Origin: Priapulus caudatus | Taxonomy: Eukaryota; Priapulida; Priapulimorpha; Priapulimorphida; Priapulidae | Reading direction: 5' to 3' | NCBI RefSeq assembly: GCF_000485595.1 | Contig: NW_014577182.1 | Location: 375,508 to 417,084 of the forward strand | DNA: 41,577 nt | Made by a program: the position numbers and the translations under genes | The notes under the pieces: generated by a model | What the model was told of the DNA's origin: nothing | What the model saw: only the letters and a program-made list of their open reading frames with translations | Database searches by the model: none | Shown here: positions 30,772 through 41,577 of the stretch, piece after piece | Numbering within the stretch: position 1 is the first letter of the stretch | Layout: each line of letters begins with the position of its first letter

Positions 30772-33502
30772 CTGCAGAGAGAGAGAGAAACATGGAAGAG
30801 AGAGCGTTGAATTGTGATGAATACATTCAAGCACTCGCAAACGCGCTTACCAATCAAGTGGTTTACTTCTACAACACAGAGCACCATAACCATTGCTCAT
30901 TATAAAGTTACGATTATGGTTAACGTTATGGTTTTTGGTTTGGTTGAGAGTTAGGGTTACCGTTAGGGGTATGGTTAGAACCACGAGTTCAATCTTAACC
31001 TGGTTACGAACCTCAACCCACACCCTATAACTAAACCAACCGACTGACCTTAAATGCTGTTAATTTTATCACAGCCGTAGGTCATTGATTGACTACAGGC
31101 AGTCGTTACAGGCTGTCATTCTATAGATGACAGAAGTGCAATAGGGGTATGACTAAAGTGACTATACAGTAGTCGCATAGTAGTAAATTAACAATAGTAT
31201 GCACATTTTGTGAGAGTGCTTCATCATAAATGGATGTCTATTCCATGGGTGTATGCAGGGGGGGGGACCGTTCAAATTTCGTAGCGTTGATGTGTAAATA
31301 ATTATAACAATTAAATTAGGTATCTGGTAACAATTACGTGTGGGTATAGATGATTTGTTATACAGTAAGTACAGTTGTATGCAGTAAAATCCTAGAGGCT
31401 ACTGTCCCTTTAATACATCGAAACCAATGAATAACTACAAACCTATGTCTAACAATTTACCAATCATCAATTGGTGACAGATGAATAACTTTAACTGTAG
31501 ATATCTACTGCCAGATTTGTTATTATTGCATTCTTCAGTCTGACCCGATTATTTAGTCCTAGTATGTGCTCCATCTGTGATCAAGCCTGTAGTGGCTTAG
31601 CCATTCGGTCATTTACTACAATATTACTTTTGCACTGGGTAATTTCGTCACACATCTGCTAAAGTACCTACACGTATTGTGGGTTTTATTGCACGTGGTC
31701 TCAGTAACGGACCACTAAAACTTCTGCGCTAGGTGGTGTACCTTTGTGTCAGGGTGGGCGCATCGTCCTTTGTGTGCTAATGCTTAAACATGTGCTAGTT
31801 TTGCCCTCTACACTGCAGCCTGAGTTAAGCACCAGACGTAATATTATAAGAAAGCCTATATGCCCCCTTGCCATACAACACGTAATGATATAAGGAATAA
31901 TGGTTATTGCATAGACCTTAATAGATAATAGGAGCTTGTAGCAATAGGAGCTTGTAGAATATTGGCAACTAGATCGCTTTGTTTTCTGCAAGACAATGGA
32001 TTTTCTTTCTGGCTTCTAGTGGAGAATATAAAACCTCATCACGTGCACAGCTTTAAATTCTGCAGGGGTTGTTTTGTGAGACAAGGCTGTTGGCCAGCGA
32101 AAAAAATACACGGGAGCGGCGAGCGATTTCGCTCCCGTCAGCTATCAAAGCGCTCTGGTAACAACAATTACGAGAGCGAAAATTTTGGAAGATATGAGAA
32201 AAAATCGCTCCCGTGCCGCTGGCAGCGTTAGAAATTAGTTCCGGCCCCGGAGACCCGAGCCCACCAAATTTTTGCTCGGGCATTAACAATAAGTTTTTAT
32301 ATCTCGGGGGTTAATTATCGTGGGGAGTGAGGGCACGACCAGTGACCCCAGACACGCGCGTAACCAAAGCTGTTAACTGAATTCGTCACTGATTTGTAGA
32401 AAGTGAACTATTTTTATTCAGTTAGATATCTAGAAGCAATGTAAACTGTATATACTTAAAAAGATTCTAGGCACTTGTAACTTTGCGGATGTGCGGCAGC
32501 ATTGATCTATGCATGGGGGTACCGTGGACTGGGGAGGAGAAAAACGAAAGTAAAACCTTACCCAGAAGCTCCCGGCATATAGAGATTCCAGTACAAGTCT
32601 TTTTTTAAATACTCAAAGTAACTAAAAACTCTCTCTGAAGTTCTGAACTTGCTCAGTCAATGTTCTCTGAAGTTCTGAACTTGCTCAGTCGATGTAAAAA
32701 TAAAGTTGAAAGATGAAAAGAAATGAAGTAAAAAAAAGAAACTTGAAAATAACCATACCATCATTACCATGATTATAATTCTTGATTTCCTGGTCTTTGT
32801 CATGTTACGTGACTATCGTGTACTGTGTAGTGCATGTCTGTTTTTGTGTGAATGAAATTGAATAAGAATGGATTGTGTTTCTTAGTCGCGTGAAATGAGA
32901 ATAAATAAAAATGTGATCGAATGTAATTTGTTGACAGGATTGTCTATAACACTCGATAGTTGATACTGGTGCTGAGTGCTGAATGCTGATGAATGAATAT
33001 TAATTAAGAGTCAGTGCATCAAAATTTATCGAATTTTAACGAAATCAGTGCCTATGAAAAATGTAGGCTCTGGCCAAAGCCTAAATAGAGCTCCCGGTAA
33101 GAAAAAATTCACGAGAGCTGCGTTTTTCAATACAAAATCAAAATAAGAGCTCTCGTAAAAAAAAAGTAATTTTTAGGCTGCTGTTGCCTTATGTACTCTA
33201 ATCTCCTAATATGCTCCTGATAAAGCTGGCCTTGTTGCAAGAGGGCAGCCAATATTATTGAGGTGGGACTCGCACAACTCTCAGCAGGAAAACTTTATGT
33301 TAAGAGCTATGTGGTGACTACAGCTAGAATAGATTTCTAAAATAAAATACTCTCCTAATTAATTCTGCACTTGTTACTCATCAACAAGTACCCCCCAAAA
33401 AACAATATTGTTACGCTGGCAAATCGTACTGTCCGTGAGCAATGCGGTTGTGATCAAGTTGAGATCCACTACGGTAAACCTTGAGGGAGCCTGTGACCGT
33501 AC

Positions 33503-33594
33503 CTGCGTAATACTCTTCCTGCAGCTTACTGCGGGTCTGACACATATGAACTTGACTCTGAAGTTAAAACCCAGATATGCGCGTCCGCCAGCAT
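33503..33594 (-). pseudogene. Damaged duplicate of exon 4 (in duplicate B)
   Basis: It still reads FRVKF in one frame, but single-base insertions shift the frame before and after it, and the acceptor AG is lost (TTTTACCATG in place of TTTTACAG). It could not serve as written. It is probably an assembly-error copy; a decayed exon is the alternative. Confidence 0.8.
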
Positions 33595-34561
33595 GGTAAA
33601 ACGCATAAAGCAAGCAGCTGCACGAGTGCTACAGACTTGCATAATACAATAGGCACAGTGGACAATCGACATTGCATAAACAATAGAGTGATACGACTTG
33701 GAAACTGTTGAACGCCAGATGAATCGGAAAGACAGTATTCACGCATCACTGGCAATGTACACGTACGGTCCTCCACGTGCATATTCGCATGCACAATGGG
33801 CAAACAAACGCAACGCACAGCACACGCGCGCACCAGCATGCTAAAGCACATGGAAGACAGAACACCAGCAGCAACGCGATGCACGGGCTCTTACACACAC
33901 TATCTTACATAAAATTTTGTCGATGCGATTCATATAAGGTATTATTATATGGCGCGTGGCTACCTGTCCTGGTTACCGGACGCGCCAGCTCGCAGGCTTA
34001 CCGCGTCCGGTCATTATACTTTCTTATGTGAACTCCAAACGTGATATTTTTTCAAGTACAAAAACAATAACAATAGTTTTTTACCATAATATTACTTATC
34101 GCTTTAGGTATTTTATAAAAAAATGTGTTATTTGGTATCTTTCCGAAGAGCAATAGTCAGATCCAGTAAAAATCTAACGATTTGAAAGGCGGGCTGCGTG
34201 GCCTAATGATCGTGAACTGATGCGCTTTATCAAAGCCTATCAGCTTTGTAATCGGATGAGCCGACAGCTGTAGCACTGCGATTATTAATATGCCGAGAGA
34301 TGAAATATTGATGTTATAAAAATGTTTACGTGATTATGCTTTAGCTTTAACGCGAACTTCGGAGGGACTGAGGAATGGCTAATTTTGTGGCCAATTAACT
34401 AACTGAACAAACACATCAGCATTAAAGGCAGACCGCCAGAACAATATGGCATGCAGTATCTAGATGATTTATAAGAGTGAGAAATAAAAGCTTGCATGCT
34501 CTCCCATTCTGGCCATATAGATGACAAGACAAATAAGTGCACGCCGGAGTTTCCCACTTAC

Positions 34562-34605
34562 TTCGGAACTGCTTGCCGATTTTCTCTGTTCATGCAGAGC
34601 CATCG
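34562..34605 (-). pseudogene. Damaged duplicate of exon 3 (in duplicate B)
   Basis: It is 44 nt instead of 43, with several compensating indels that destroy the LDATKKIGK reading although CTGCAG and GTAAGT remain. Inclusion would shift the frame of the phosphatase. Confidence 0.8.
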
Positions 34606-35116
34606 CTGCAGAGAGTGAGAGAAACATGGAAGAGAGAGCGTTGAAATTTGTTGATGAACTTACATTCAATGCCACTCGCAAACGCGCCTTTACCATGCAA
34701 GTGGGTTTACTCTACAAGACACAGAGCAACGGCATATACCATTGGCTCATTATAAAGTTACGATTTATGGTTAAACGTTATGGTTTTTGTTTGGTTGAGA
34801 GTATAGGGTGTACCTAGGGTATGGTTTAGAACCAGAAGTTCAATCTTTAAGCCTGGTTACGAACCTGCAACGCGCACACCCTATAACTAAACCAACGGAC
34901 TGAACCTTAAAATGCTGTTAATTTTTATCCACAGCCGTAGGTCATTGATTGACATAAACAAGGCAGTCGTTACAGGCTGTCATTCTTAAAGATGACAGAA
35001 GGTGCAATAGCGGGTTATGACTAAAGTGACTAATACAGTAGTCGGCATAGTCAGTAAATTAAGCAATAGTATGCACATTTTGTGAGAGTGCTTCATCATA
35101 AATGGATGTCTATTCC

Positions 35117-35852
35117 ATGGGTGTCAATGGCCAAGGGGGGAGGTGTGAGGGTCGTACGACCCCCCAAAATTTTAAAGGTCCACTTTTTTTTCCGAAAGAC
35201 AGCATTCTTTTTGAGCGGCCTTTTTACAATGAACATAAATGAAAAAGGATTCGAGGTACCAGCGCATCATGGTGCCAAAGACATTGGCCATTGGCGTGAT
35301 CGTAAATGCTAATGCCGCAATCGCAGCAATTCTGAAACTGAGGCCTTTTTTTTAAACAAAATTTGTGTTCATAAACAGAGAGCACAAGACTGACTAAAGA
35401 CAAAGACAAACAAGATCAAACAAAAAGTTAAAATAAAACTGTTTTCAACGTGAGTCAGAAACATTTTTTTTAAACTGAATAAAATTTTTGTTTAAACAAT
35501 TTTTAGGGGGCTGTTTTAATTAAATTGTCAGGCGGCGCTGTACAGGGGGGGTCCGAGGGGGTCGCGGACCCCTCTGCTCGGCGCAGAATAAACGCATCTA
35601 AGAGGTCTAATTCCAAAATTTTTCTGGGGGAGGGCCCACCCAGACCCCCCCTTCGCGTGCTCCCACAACGTTCGGTTTGGTTAAGACCCATACCGCCCCC
35701 CCCCCTCGGTACAAAAATCGCTGTACATGCCCTCATTGTATTGACATATGTTAATCACATCTTGGTCTGCTCATTTAATTGTGCAAACAGGTCCCAGAAA
35801 AGATTATGATTACTGACGCCCTACGCCAGAAAAAATCCTGGATACACCCCTG
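35117..35852. mobile_element. DNA element with GGGTGT/ACACCC ends, ~736 bp
   Basis: The left end ATGGGTGTCAATGG and the right end CTGGATACACCCCTG are loosely inverted, and ATTCC flanks both ends (35112-35116 and 35853-35857). The interior has G runs, a C run (35694-35705), and GGGGGTCCGAGGGGGTCGCGGACCCC-type structure near 35546 (palindromic core). Coding fragments are not recognisable. Ends of the GGGGTGTATCC type are common in animal MITEs; the family is not assigned. Confidence 0.6.
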
Positions 35853-36290
35853 ATTCCTATTGTCTAACCCTTTCTTTCAATTCCCCTACTCTATGTTGGT
35901 TAATAATAAATTATAATTTAATTAATTATAACTATAATTACCTATAAATATAAACTAATACTAATTTAAGCAAAATATCTTTCTATTGCCAAGTAGACAT
36001 GAATTTCCCAATCCCCCTTACACATCTAGCAGGGCTGTGCTGCTTCACTACTTGCCATGGCATGCTAGATCTGATGTCTGCTTTCTAATACTGCCGGCTA
36101 CACTAAATATTATTGTCAACAAAGTGCAGTAGTGGGTTCACACTTGTACTTTGATTTACACACGTGAGAAAGCTGAAAAGCCAGGCAAGCTTATCGCCTC
36201 TACATTTCCACAAGCCAGACAGCACTGAAGCTGCACCAGCTATGGACCATGAAACCATGCACTACAGGTGTAAAGTAGCGTTAAGCCTAC

Positions 36291-36401
36291 CAGGCCGGCT
36301 GGCCCCGATGCCTCGGCATACTGCAGGCCAAAGTAGTCTTTCTCAATGAGATCCAGATGTTGAAAGGCTTGGTCTAGCAAAGCGTGGCCCTTTGCTTTTC
36401 T
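36291..36401 (-). CDS. PTPN4/PTPN3-like phosphatase, exon 2
   Basis: On the minus strand, the acceptor CTCGGTGCAG is followed by a 111-nt exon of 37 codons: RKAKGHALLDQAFQHLDL, then IEKDYFGLQYAEASGPAGL. The donor is CTG|GTAGGC, phase 0 at both ends. The LLDxxFxHLxLxExDYFGLQ pattern is the F1 ubiquitin-like lobe of FERM proteins and aligns to PTPN4 without gaps. The donor is weak (GTAGGC), but the join to exon 3 (GL-RWLDAT) is right. Confidence 0.9.
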
Positions 36402-36699
36402 CTGCACCGAGAAAAAGACGAGAGAAGAGGATTACGTATTTCAGACAGATGAAAAACACTGTTAATGGCACGTAAAAAACTACACGTTAGTAATTTGCTG
36501 GCCTACGTGTCTGCTCTCTTGCACGTACTACTAACATAGGGGTAATATAAGCGCAGTCCTCCCTCCTCTCCTAAATATAAGCAGTTCTTTTTACACCTCA
36601 CCTCACACATAATTCTGCCTCCACCCTGCTACATTGACCTACTGTCATAGCATTCGTTCTCATTTAATCTCCTCTTTAGACTACTTGTTTTTCCCAGCC

Positions 36700-36860
36700 A
36701 GTTCCTCCCTACCCTCCTTCTCCCAGTTCCCTACCACCTCCCACCACCTTCCCCCTCCTCCCACCACCACCTACCTCCTCTCACCACTACCTCCCCCTGC
36801 AGCAACCAGTACCTCCCTACCCTCCTCCTCCACCTGCCCCTCATACAACTACTCTCTCCT
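36700..36860. repeat. CCT-rich pyrimidine tract
   Basis: CCACCACC/CCTCCTCCC-type sequence on the plus strand in intron 1 of the phosphatase gene. Pro/Ser frames here are compositional. Confidence 0.8.
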
Positions 36861-36876
36861 TGCACCGGCATCTCAC

Positions 36877-37041
36877 CTCGAGCTCGAACGTCTGCTGTGT
36901 GTCGTCGAGGAAGCAGACGACGCAGCGGAGCATGCGCTCAGGTCGCAGGTACTGCCGCGCGAGCTCGGACTCCCGCACATTGTACGTGCCGCTGGACGCG
37001 CGCAGACGATTCAGCGACATCGTGCCAGCCTCATCTGTCAT
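36877..37041 (-). CDS. PTPN4/PTPN3-like phosphatase, first coding exon
   Basis: The minus-strand exon encodes up to 55 codons: MTDEAGTMSLNRLRAS, then SGTYNVRESELA, then LRCVVCFLDDTQQTFELE, with donor GAG|GTGAGA, phase 0. By length against PTPN4 (which begins MTSRFRLPAGRTYNVRASELA, from memory), the better initiator may be the second Met at 37018-37020; the first is at 37039-37041. GTYNVRxSELA followed by VxFLDxTxQxF is diagnostic of the PTPN3/PTPN4 N-terminus. The product should be a cytosolic, membrane-associated protein tyrosine phosphatase with FERM, PDZ and catalytic domains; only FERM lies in this window. GC-rich coding bias resembles the GPCR exon. A FERM-only relative cannot be excluded. 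Confidence 0.88.
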
Positions 37042-38616
37042 CGTCGTGGCAACGAAACGAGAAGCAGCAGTTAATATTACTGTGTAATTTTAGTTATGTG
37101 AGGCTTATTAAATGGGAAATTATTTTTGGTCCAATTGAAGTTTTTAAGATCGATTTCTTCTTACATTTTTTCACATAAAAAGAAACACCAACAGCACTGA
37201 ATACATCCTTGAAAATTTGCCAATGTTTTTAACTAGCCAATATTTTTTAACTTCTGTGAAATTTGAATTATTGTTTACACCAAACAGAAAGGCAGAATAG
37301 GAGGTACATCAACTTAACCCTAAACTTAATATAGTAAACAAATCAATAAATATACTTTCATAAATTGCCAAGAAGAAGCAAAACTAAAAATATAAAATAA
37401 TCAACTATCTATCAACAAAGAAAATTCAAAAGTATACTGACCATTTTTGTCATGAATTAACGAAGTCATACCAGTTTAAACTGACTAAAAAATAGTAGTA
37501 ACTAGTTTGTTAAATAAATTAACTGAACTTGGTTACTCAATGCGCACTTAAAATGATATAATCATTATACTTTAAATGCAGGATGCACGTCCACTGTGCA
37601 CATGACCCCTTCTCCTGACACAAACAATTAATAATCAGCCTCATAAATACTCCGAAACGGTGCTTAGTGACTAGTGTTCCTCCTCTGATGGCAACATATA
37701 GTAACCACGTAAGATCTATTCATCCTTGGGTGCCGTGTGTGTATGATAAACTATTAATCAGCTAGGTGTAATAACTATAGATATTCACGAAGCAGTGTGG
37801 AATAAAGATAAAGGCACGTGAAAGCCTTCAACGTTTTAATGTACCTTTTAATAATGGTTTAAGCGCTACACACGAGAGGTGGCTGTGCTTTTAGTGGCAA
37901 ACAAAATGAAGGCAGCTCATGACAACAGAAAAATTGGAAAGTATGCAAGGAACATATTACAATAGATTAGACATGTCCTGCAAAATATTAAAAAGACAAG
38001 GAAAACTCCCTAACAAGAAAAATTTGATTTGGTACCTTATGCTAGTTGTATCATCGTCAGCATCACATCTGCAGTGCTATCCAACCCGGTGTCAGTCTAT
38101 GTGCTGTTCATCACGGCTGAACCTGCCGTGTTCGTTGTTTATCTATATAGTTTACCTGTAGTTTGGCGTTAGTCAACGTGGAATTGTGTACCTGCCAACC
38201 AGGGAAGAAATACCACAATAACTGTTAAAGAAACCACTTGTAATCATAATTTTTTGTGTTTTGAAATTATGAACGCCATGTTTCCCCCTATGTTGACACA
38301 AAGAAAAATAGCATACATTGGCTAACCGTATCAGTACCTGTTTTTTCCTCTCTCAAGTAGCTGTTAAAATGGGGTTTTTTTAATATTGGAAAATTTGTTG
38401 GTGTAATGACTAGAGCCTTGGGGTAAAATTCCATATTCATAATAACAAACTTTGTATTTTAAATAATGCAATAATTTCTCCCTTATTAGCTAAAAATGCT
38501 TGAGGGCAAAGAAAACAATGTTTCTACCTAAAAAATACTTCTTTTCGCAGAATTTCAAATATTTTCCCAACAGTTGTGATACTTCCTGGTATTGCTGTGT
38601 TAACAGCACGATTCCA
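37042..38616. other. Region 5' of the phosphatase gene, no exon recognised
   Basis: AT-rich sequence that should contain the 5' UTR or promoter, or an intron if an upstream non-coding exon exists. No TATA/initiator combination stands out. Confidence 0.4.
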
Positions 38617-38780
38617 CAGTAAGGCTAACTTGTCTTATCAGGAGTGTATAATAATTATAGACTATATTATAAACTCCTGGTCTTATAACACCAACATACT
38701 GATAAAAATAAATATCAACCGTTGCAGATTTTGGTGAAAGCAACTGGGTACAATTGTTCCAAGACATGTTAGCCTTACTG
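38617..38780. mobile_element. Short MITE with CAGTAAGGCTAAC termini, 164 bp
   Basis: CAGTAAGGCTAACTTGTCTT at 38617 and its inverse ending at 38780 match over 20 bp with one mismatch. Inside, CAGGAGT and ACTCCTG form a second pair around an AT-rich core (38641-38678). The right flank is TA; the left flank is CA. Confidence 0.75.
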
Positions 38781-39000
38781 TAGACACTTGCTGTTACACA
38801 AGCAAAACCAGTAAGTATTGCAATAGTCAGGAAAATATGAGAACTATTGGGAAGATTGTTCAAAATTCTCACTTTCGGTACAGGTTGGACCTCACTATCT
38901 AACAAGTTTGGAACTAGACAGTTGCCGGATTAGCGGATATTCCTAACCAGAGAAGCTTAGGGCAAAAAAGAGAAAATGGCGCATTTACTGTACTGTTACT

Positions 39001-39150
39001 CATACCGATATAACTTGCATATAGGCATAAACCTAGCCGAGGCTTAGGCCTACTTGTCCTCTTTGTGACAAGGTACTTTGTCATGAAAAGGACAAGTAGG
39101 CCTAAGCCTTGGCTAGGTATATGCCTATATATGGAAGTTGTATCGGTATG
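39001..39150. repeat. Hairpin with ~70-bp arms
   Basis: The left arm 39001-39071 and right arm 39077-39150 are about 90 per cent complementary. Both contain CATACCGAT outside and GGCTTAGGCCTACTTGTCCT inside, with a tiny loop. Confidence 0.9.
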
Positions 39151-39160
39151 ATATGGTTTT

Positions 39161-39285
39161 TGCATGAGCGCCACTTGGCCAGCTGCGATGACACCGCCAA
39201 CCTCCAAAATCGAAGGCGTATTTTTCTTTGCACGTTTTTTGGAGATTGGCGGTGTCATCGCAGCTGGCCAAGTGGCGCTCATGCA
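39161..39285. repeat. Hairpin with 45-bp arms, one mismatch
   Basis: The arm 39161-39205 (starting TGCATGAGCGCCACTTGGCC) is the reverse complement of 39241-39285 with a single mismatch. The loop is 35 nt. Confidence 0.93.
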
Positions 39286-39371
39286 AACTAATGACCGCAA
39301 GATTCAAATCATTGTCTCGAATCAACGAAGCTGCCGGACGAGCAGATGCCGGATTAGTGAGGTCCAAGCTG

Positions 39372-41577
39372 TACAGCTTTTTTGCCTGCTAACCTTGCCC
39401 ACCTTTACATGTGTTTCTCTACACTTAGCTAGTGTCTGCGCAGTGGTGGTCTGTGTTGTGTGGCCGTCTGCTCAGTGGTCTCTCGGCTGCTGTCTGATGA
39501 CAAAGCGATGTTGCGTTATACGGTCCTGGGATTTCAGATGTCATCAGTGTGCCTATAACGATTCTGGAAGTGTCAATACAATATTGTGAGATGCGATAAG
39601 TGTGGAGTGTTTATCCAGCCATGATTACATGAAATCTGGATGTAGGTCGAGTGACTAGTAAACGCTACACGATAAGCACCGCAGCTGAGAACACGGTGTG
39701 AGGTTATCTGTGGTTATTAATCATCATTCATGTTTGCAGCCACACAGTTAGATAAGTGTATTTGATACAACAAAGTGACTCAGGCAGATGCTAAATCGAG
39801 ATGATAAAGCTTTGTGTGTAAAAATATGAGTGTAAAATTGTAATACACCGCAATCGTATACTAGGCAAAGTACGGTCTGTCAATCACAACAGGCGATAAC
39901 ACAGTACTGGAGCTGATAATTGAGCTGTTCAGAGTTTGTTTAAACATAATTAATTTGACTGTCTATTTTAATTGGACTATTAGAAAATCCAAAAGTGATG
40001 CATTATACAGTTCATAAATAAAAGTAATGTAAAATAGAAAAATATTAAATTAGTAAACAGAGACTGAAATTTTCTTTTCTTTTTTGCACATTTGTGGCTT
40101 CATTTGTCAGGTTCCTTCCTTGTTTGTAAAAACTACAAAAATTATTTTTGACTTTAAATCTTTGAACTTTTTCCAAAGGAGCAACAACCCAAAAATGATC
40201 ACCAAAAATATATCCCAATGGGATCAGTGACCTCACTTCTTCCTCATTTCACCCGTACGGCTTCTTTTGTCATGTGTGCCCTTTTTTATAAAATTTATAA
40301 AAACATGAGCCACTTTGAAACTTCTGACCTAACAAAAACAAACCAATAGTAACGCATCAGGGCCCCTTTCAGCTAAATTTTATGCCACCCGACGTAGTAC
40401 AGTTGGAAACGAATTCCATCAATGTTTTTAACCAACAGTAACGGTTGCACGGGTCACTACATGACCTCCTCCCCACCCCCCACCAAGCAGCACTCAGCAT
40501 TTTTCTACTTGCTTTCGCTTGTCTTTCATACAAGAAGCACGTACGACAAATAGGAGCGAGTCCAAACCATACGCCACTCACAATAGGATTTCTCGGCAAT
40601 AGATCTAGAGACCTTATTCACACAGACTCAGCCATCTTCGAAAATAGCACGGTATTATCATTATTATGTGTAACACTGAGTTTTGATAGGAAGGATACAC
40701 TGACTCCAAGGTCGTTGAGAATTGACCTTGATTTCGCAAGATCATGAGAGCCCCTGGTGGTCTCTCACGGAATTTCGAAGTCAAGCCATGAGAACAACAG
40801 ATTTACACAGTTCAAACCTGGGTGGGGGGATTCTAGCCACTGATACTGATGAATACGATAATAGCTACATACTACAGCTCACACTCCCAGCCCCCTTCTC
40901 TCTTCACTCACACATTCCATTCACAAAACAGACATGGGCCCATGAAATCAGCATCACACCAACAGACAGATGGATTCGCGTGTAAATGCACGCATGGCAA
41001 GCAGACGGACGGAAATTGGGTTAGTCAGTGAGGGTTTACAACTGACTCCAGAAGACTCTGGTTGCATGTTGATCCCTCAAGGACTTAACTGGGGTCAGTC
41101 TACAACTAATCCACAAATCCATGGACACTTATTGTCGCCTGACCAGTAACACATTTCTCACATTCAGGGAGAAAGTGGTCCCCAGAACGTAGCACGAGCA
41201 CGGCATCTAATTGTCGACATAAAAAAAACCACGTCAAGTAACACGTGCCAATGGGGGGGGGGGATAACCTTTGCAGGGTTCTCCCCAGGATGTTCAGAAG
41301 GCATGTTGTTTATAGATGCCGGAGCAGGATAGGACAGGGCCTGTAGGAGGGGTTGTACCCATTGGAGTCAATTACACATCAAGCCGCCCCAATACACAGG
41401 TAAACTCGATCAGTTCAGAGGCATATATACATCACGCTGTGAAAACACAGCATGACTGTGTTGGAATTGTAAAAAGTAAACACAGCTGGCAAGCCGATTA
41501 AGCAATTAAGAAATGCCCCGCGCCCCGATGTCGCGAAAAAGCTTCCGTTTTGAAGGAATGTCGTACCCTATATATAC
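39372..41577. other. Right end of window, no gene recognised
   Basis: The sequence is of mixed composition with short unremarkable open frames, a short C run at 40471-40480 and a 10-base G run near 41254-41263. No splice-supported exon, RNA gene or TIR pair was found here. Confidence 0.45.

Larger units (their letters stand above)
27571..31260. repeat. Tandem segmental duplicate A (carries intact exons 3 and 4)
   Basis: It runs from CCGTTCAAAATTTCGTAGCG to the G run after CCATGGGTGTATGCAG. It is collinear with 31261-35135 over its whole length. The phosphatase exons in this copy are intact with consensus splice sites. It includes a CACG-rich stretch at 30040-30130. Confidence 0.93.
31261..35135. 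repeat. Tandem segmental duplicate B (indel-rich)
   Basis: The order is the same as A. The first ~1.3 kb mostly lacks bases found in A; later parts mostly contain extra bases. Changes are single-nucleotide and evenly spread over exon and intron. A ~38-bp block (TCTGAAGTTCTGAACTTGC) is doubled at 32635-32695 only in B. The pattern fits an uncorrected long-read patch better than drift. Confidence 0.9.
38881..39371. mobile_element. TA-flanked pogo-like element, 491 bp
   Basis: TA|CAGGTTGGACCTCACTA on the left and TAGTGAGGTCCAAGCTG|TA on the right (39355-39373) are inverted, with TA at both flanks. GCCGGATTAG occurs subterminally on both sides in direct orientation. There is no gene; the centre holds two large hairpins. 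Confidence 0.8.

Noticed and set aside
36164-36349. Plus-strand ORF of 61 codons
   Set aside because: Antisense of phosphatase exon 2, whose protein match and phases are convincing.
39109-39589. ORFs on both strands at the hairpins
   Set aside because: Similar peptides on both strands are a direct result of the inverted repeats; no domain recognised.
1-41577. tRNA, rRNA or snRNA genes
   Set aside because: I scanned for conserved cores by eye and saw none; a covariance-model search would be needed to exclude them.

Overview
This is a metazoan nuclear contig, most likely from a marine invertebrate. It has spliced genes with GT-AG introns, very GC-rich codon use in a class A GPCR, a FERM-domain gene in small exons, abundant TA-flanked miniature transposons, long simple repeats and a 25-base assembly gap. 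There is no prokaryotic organisation, rRNA or tRNA that I can see.

Layout. 1-242: end of a 27-bp tandem repeat. 243-3487: a DNA element with ~280-300 bp terminal inverted repeats (TIRs), carrying one broken minus-strand gene for a large protein with PIN/FEN1-like acidic motifs and a Cys-rich tail. 3488-6359: foldback sequence, then TC, CAAT and ATCC microsatellites. 6360-13504 (+): a two-exon-visible aminergic-type GPCR (TM1 exon, 5.4-kb intron full of repeats, TM2-TM7 exon), followed by a 46-bp minisatellite that starts at the stop codon. 13870-16440: LINE remnant, a MITE and palindromes. 16452-37041 (-): five exons of a PTPN4/PTPN3-type FERM protein tyrosine phosphatase (N-terminus through the middle of the FERM domain). 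Its ~13-kb intron 4 contains a 6.3-kb satellite of 33-bp units with an N gap. A ~3.7-kb segment carrying exons 3 and 4 is present twice in tandem (27571-31260 and 31261-35135); the second copy is riddled with indels. 37042-41577: upstream or intronic sequence of the phosphatase gene, with pogo-like miniature elements containing very long nested hairpins.

The two cellular genes are on opposite strands and have no obvious shared function. No FERM exon after residue ~185 was recognised left of 16452, so the GPCR may lie inside an intron of the phosphatase gene, in antisense. Several segments (duplicate B, the second copy of the 6.8-10.1 kb duplication, the satellite interior) show dense single-base indels against their partner copies. 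This looks more like uncorrected long-read gap filling than biological divergence, and it qualifies every 'pseudogene' statement below.

The most interesting biology is the TIR element with a PIN-like nuclease-type gene, the unusual GPCR (QRY instead of DRY, Ala at 5.46, repeats inside loop 3 and at its stop codon), and the nested hairpins at 39.0-39.3 kb.
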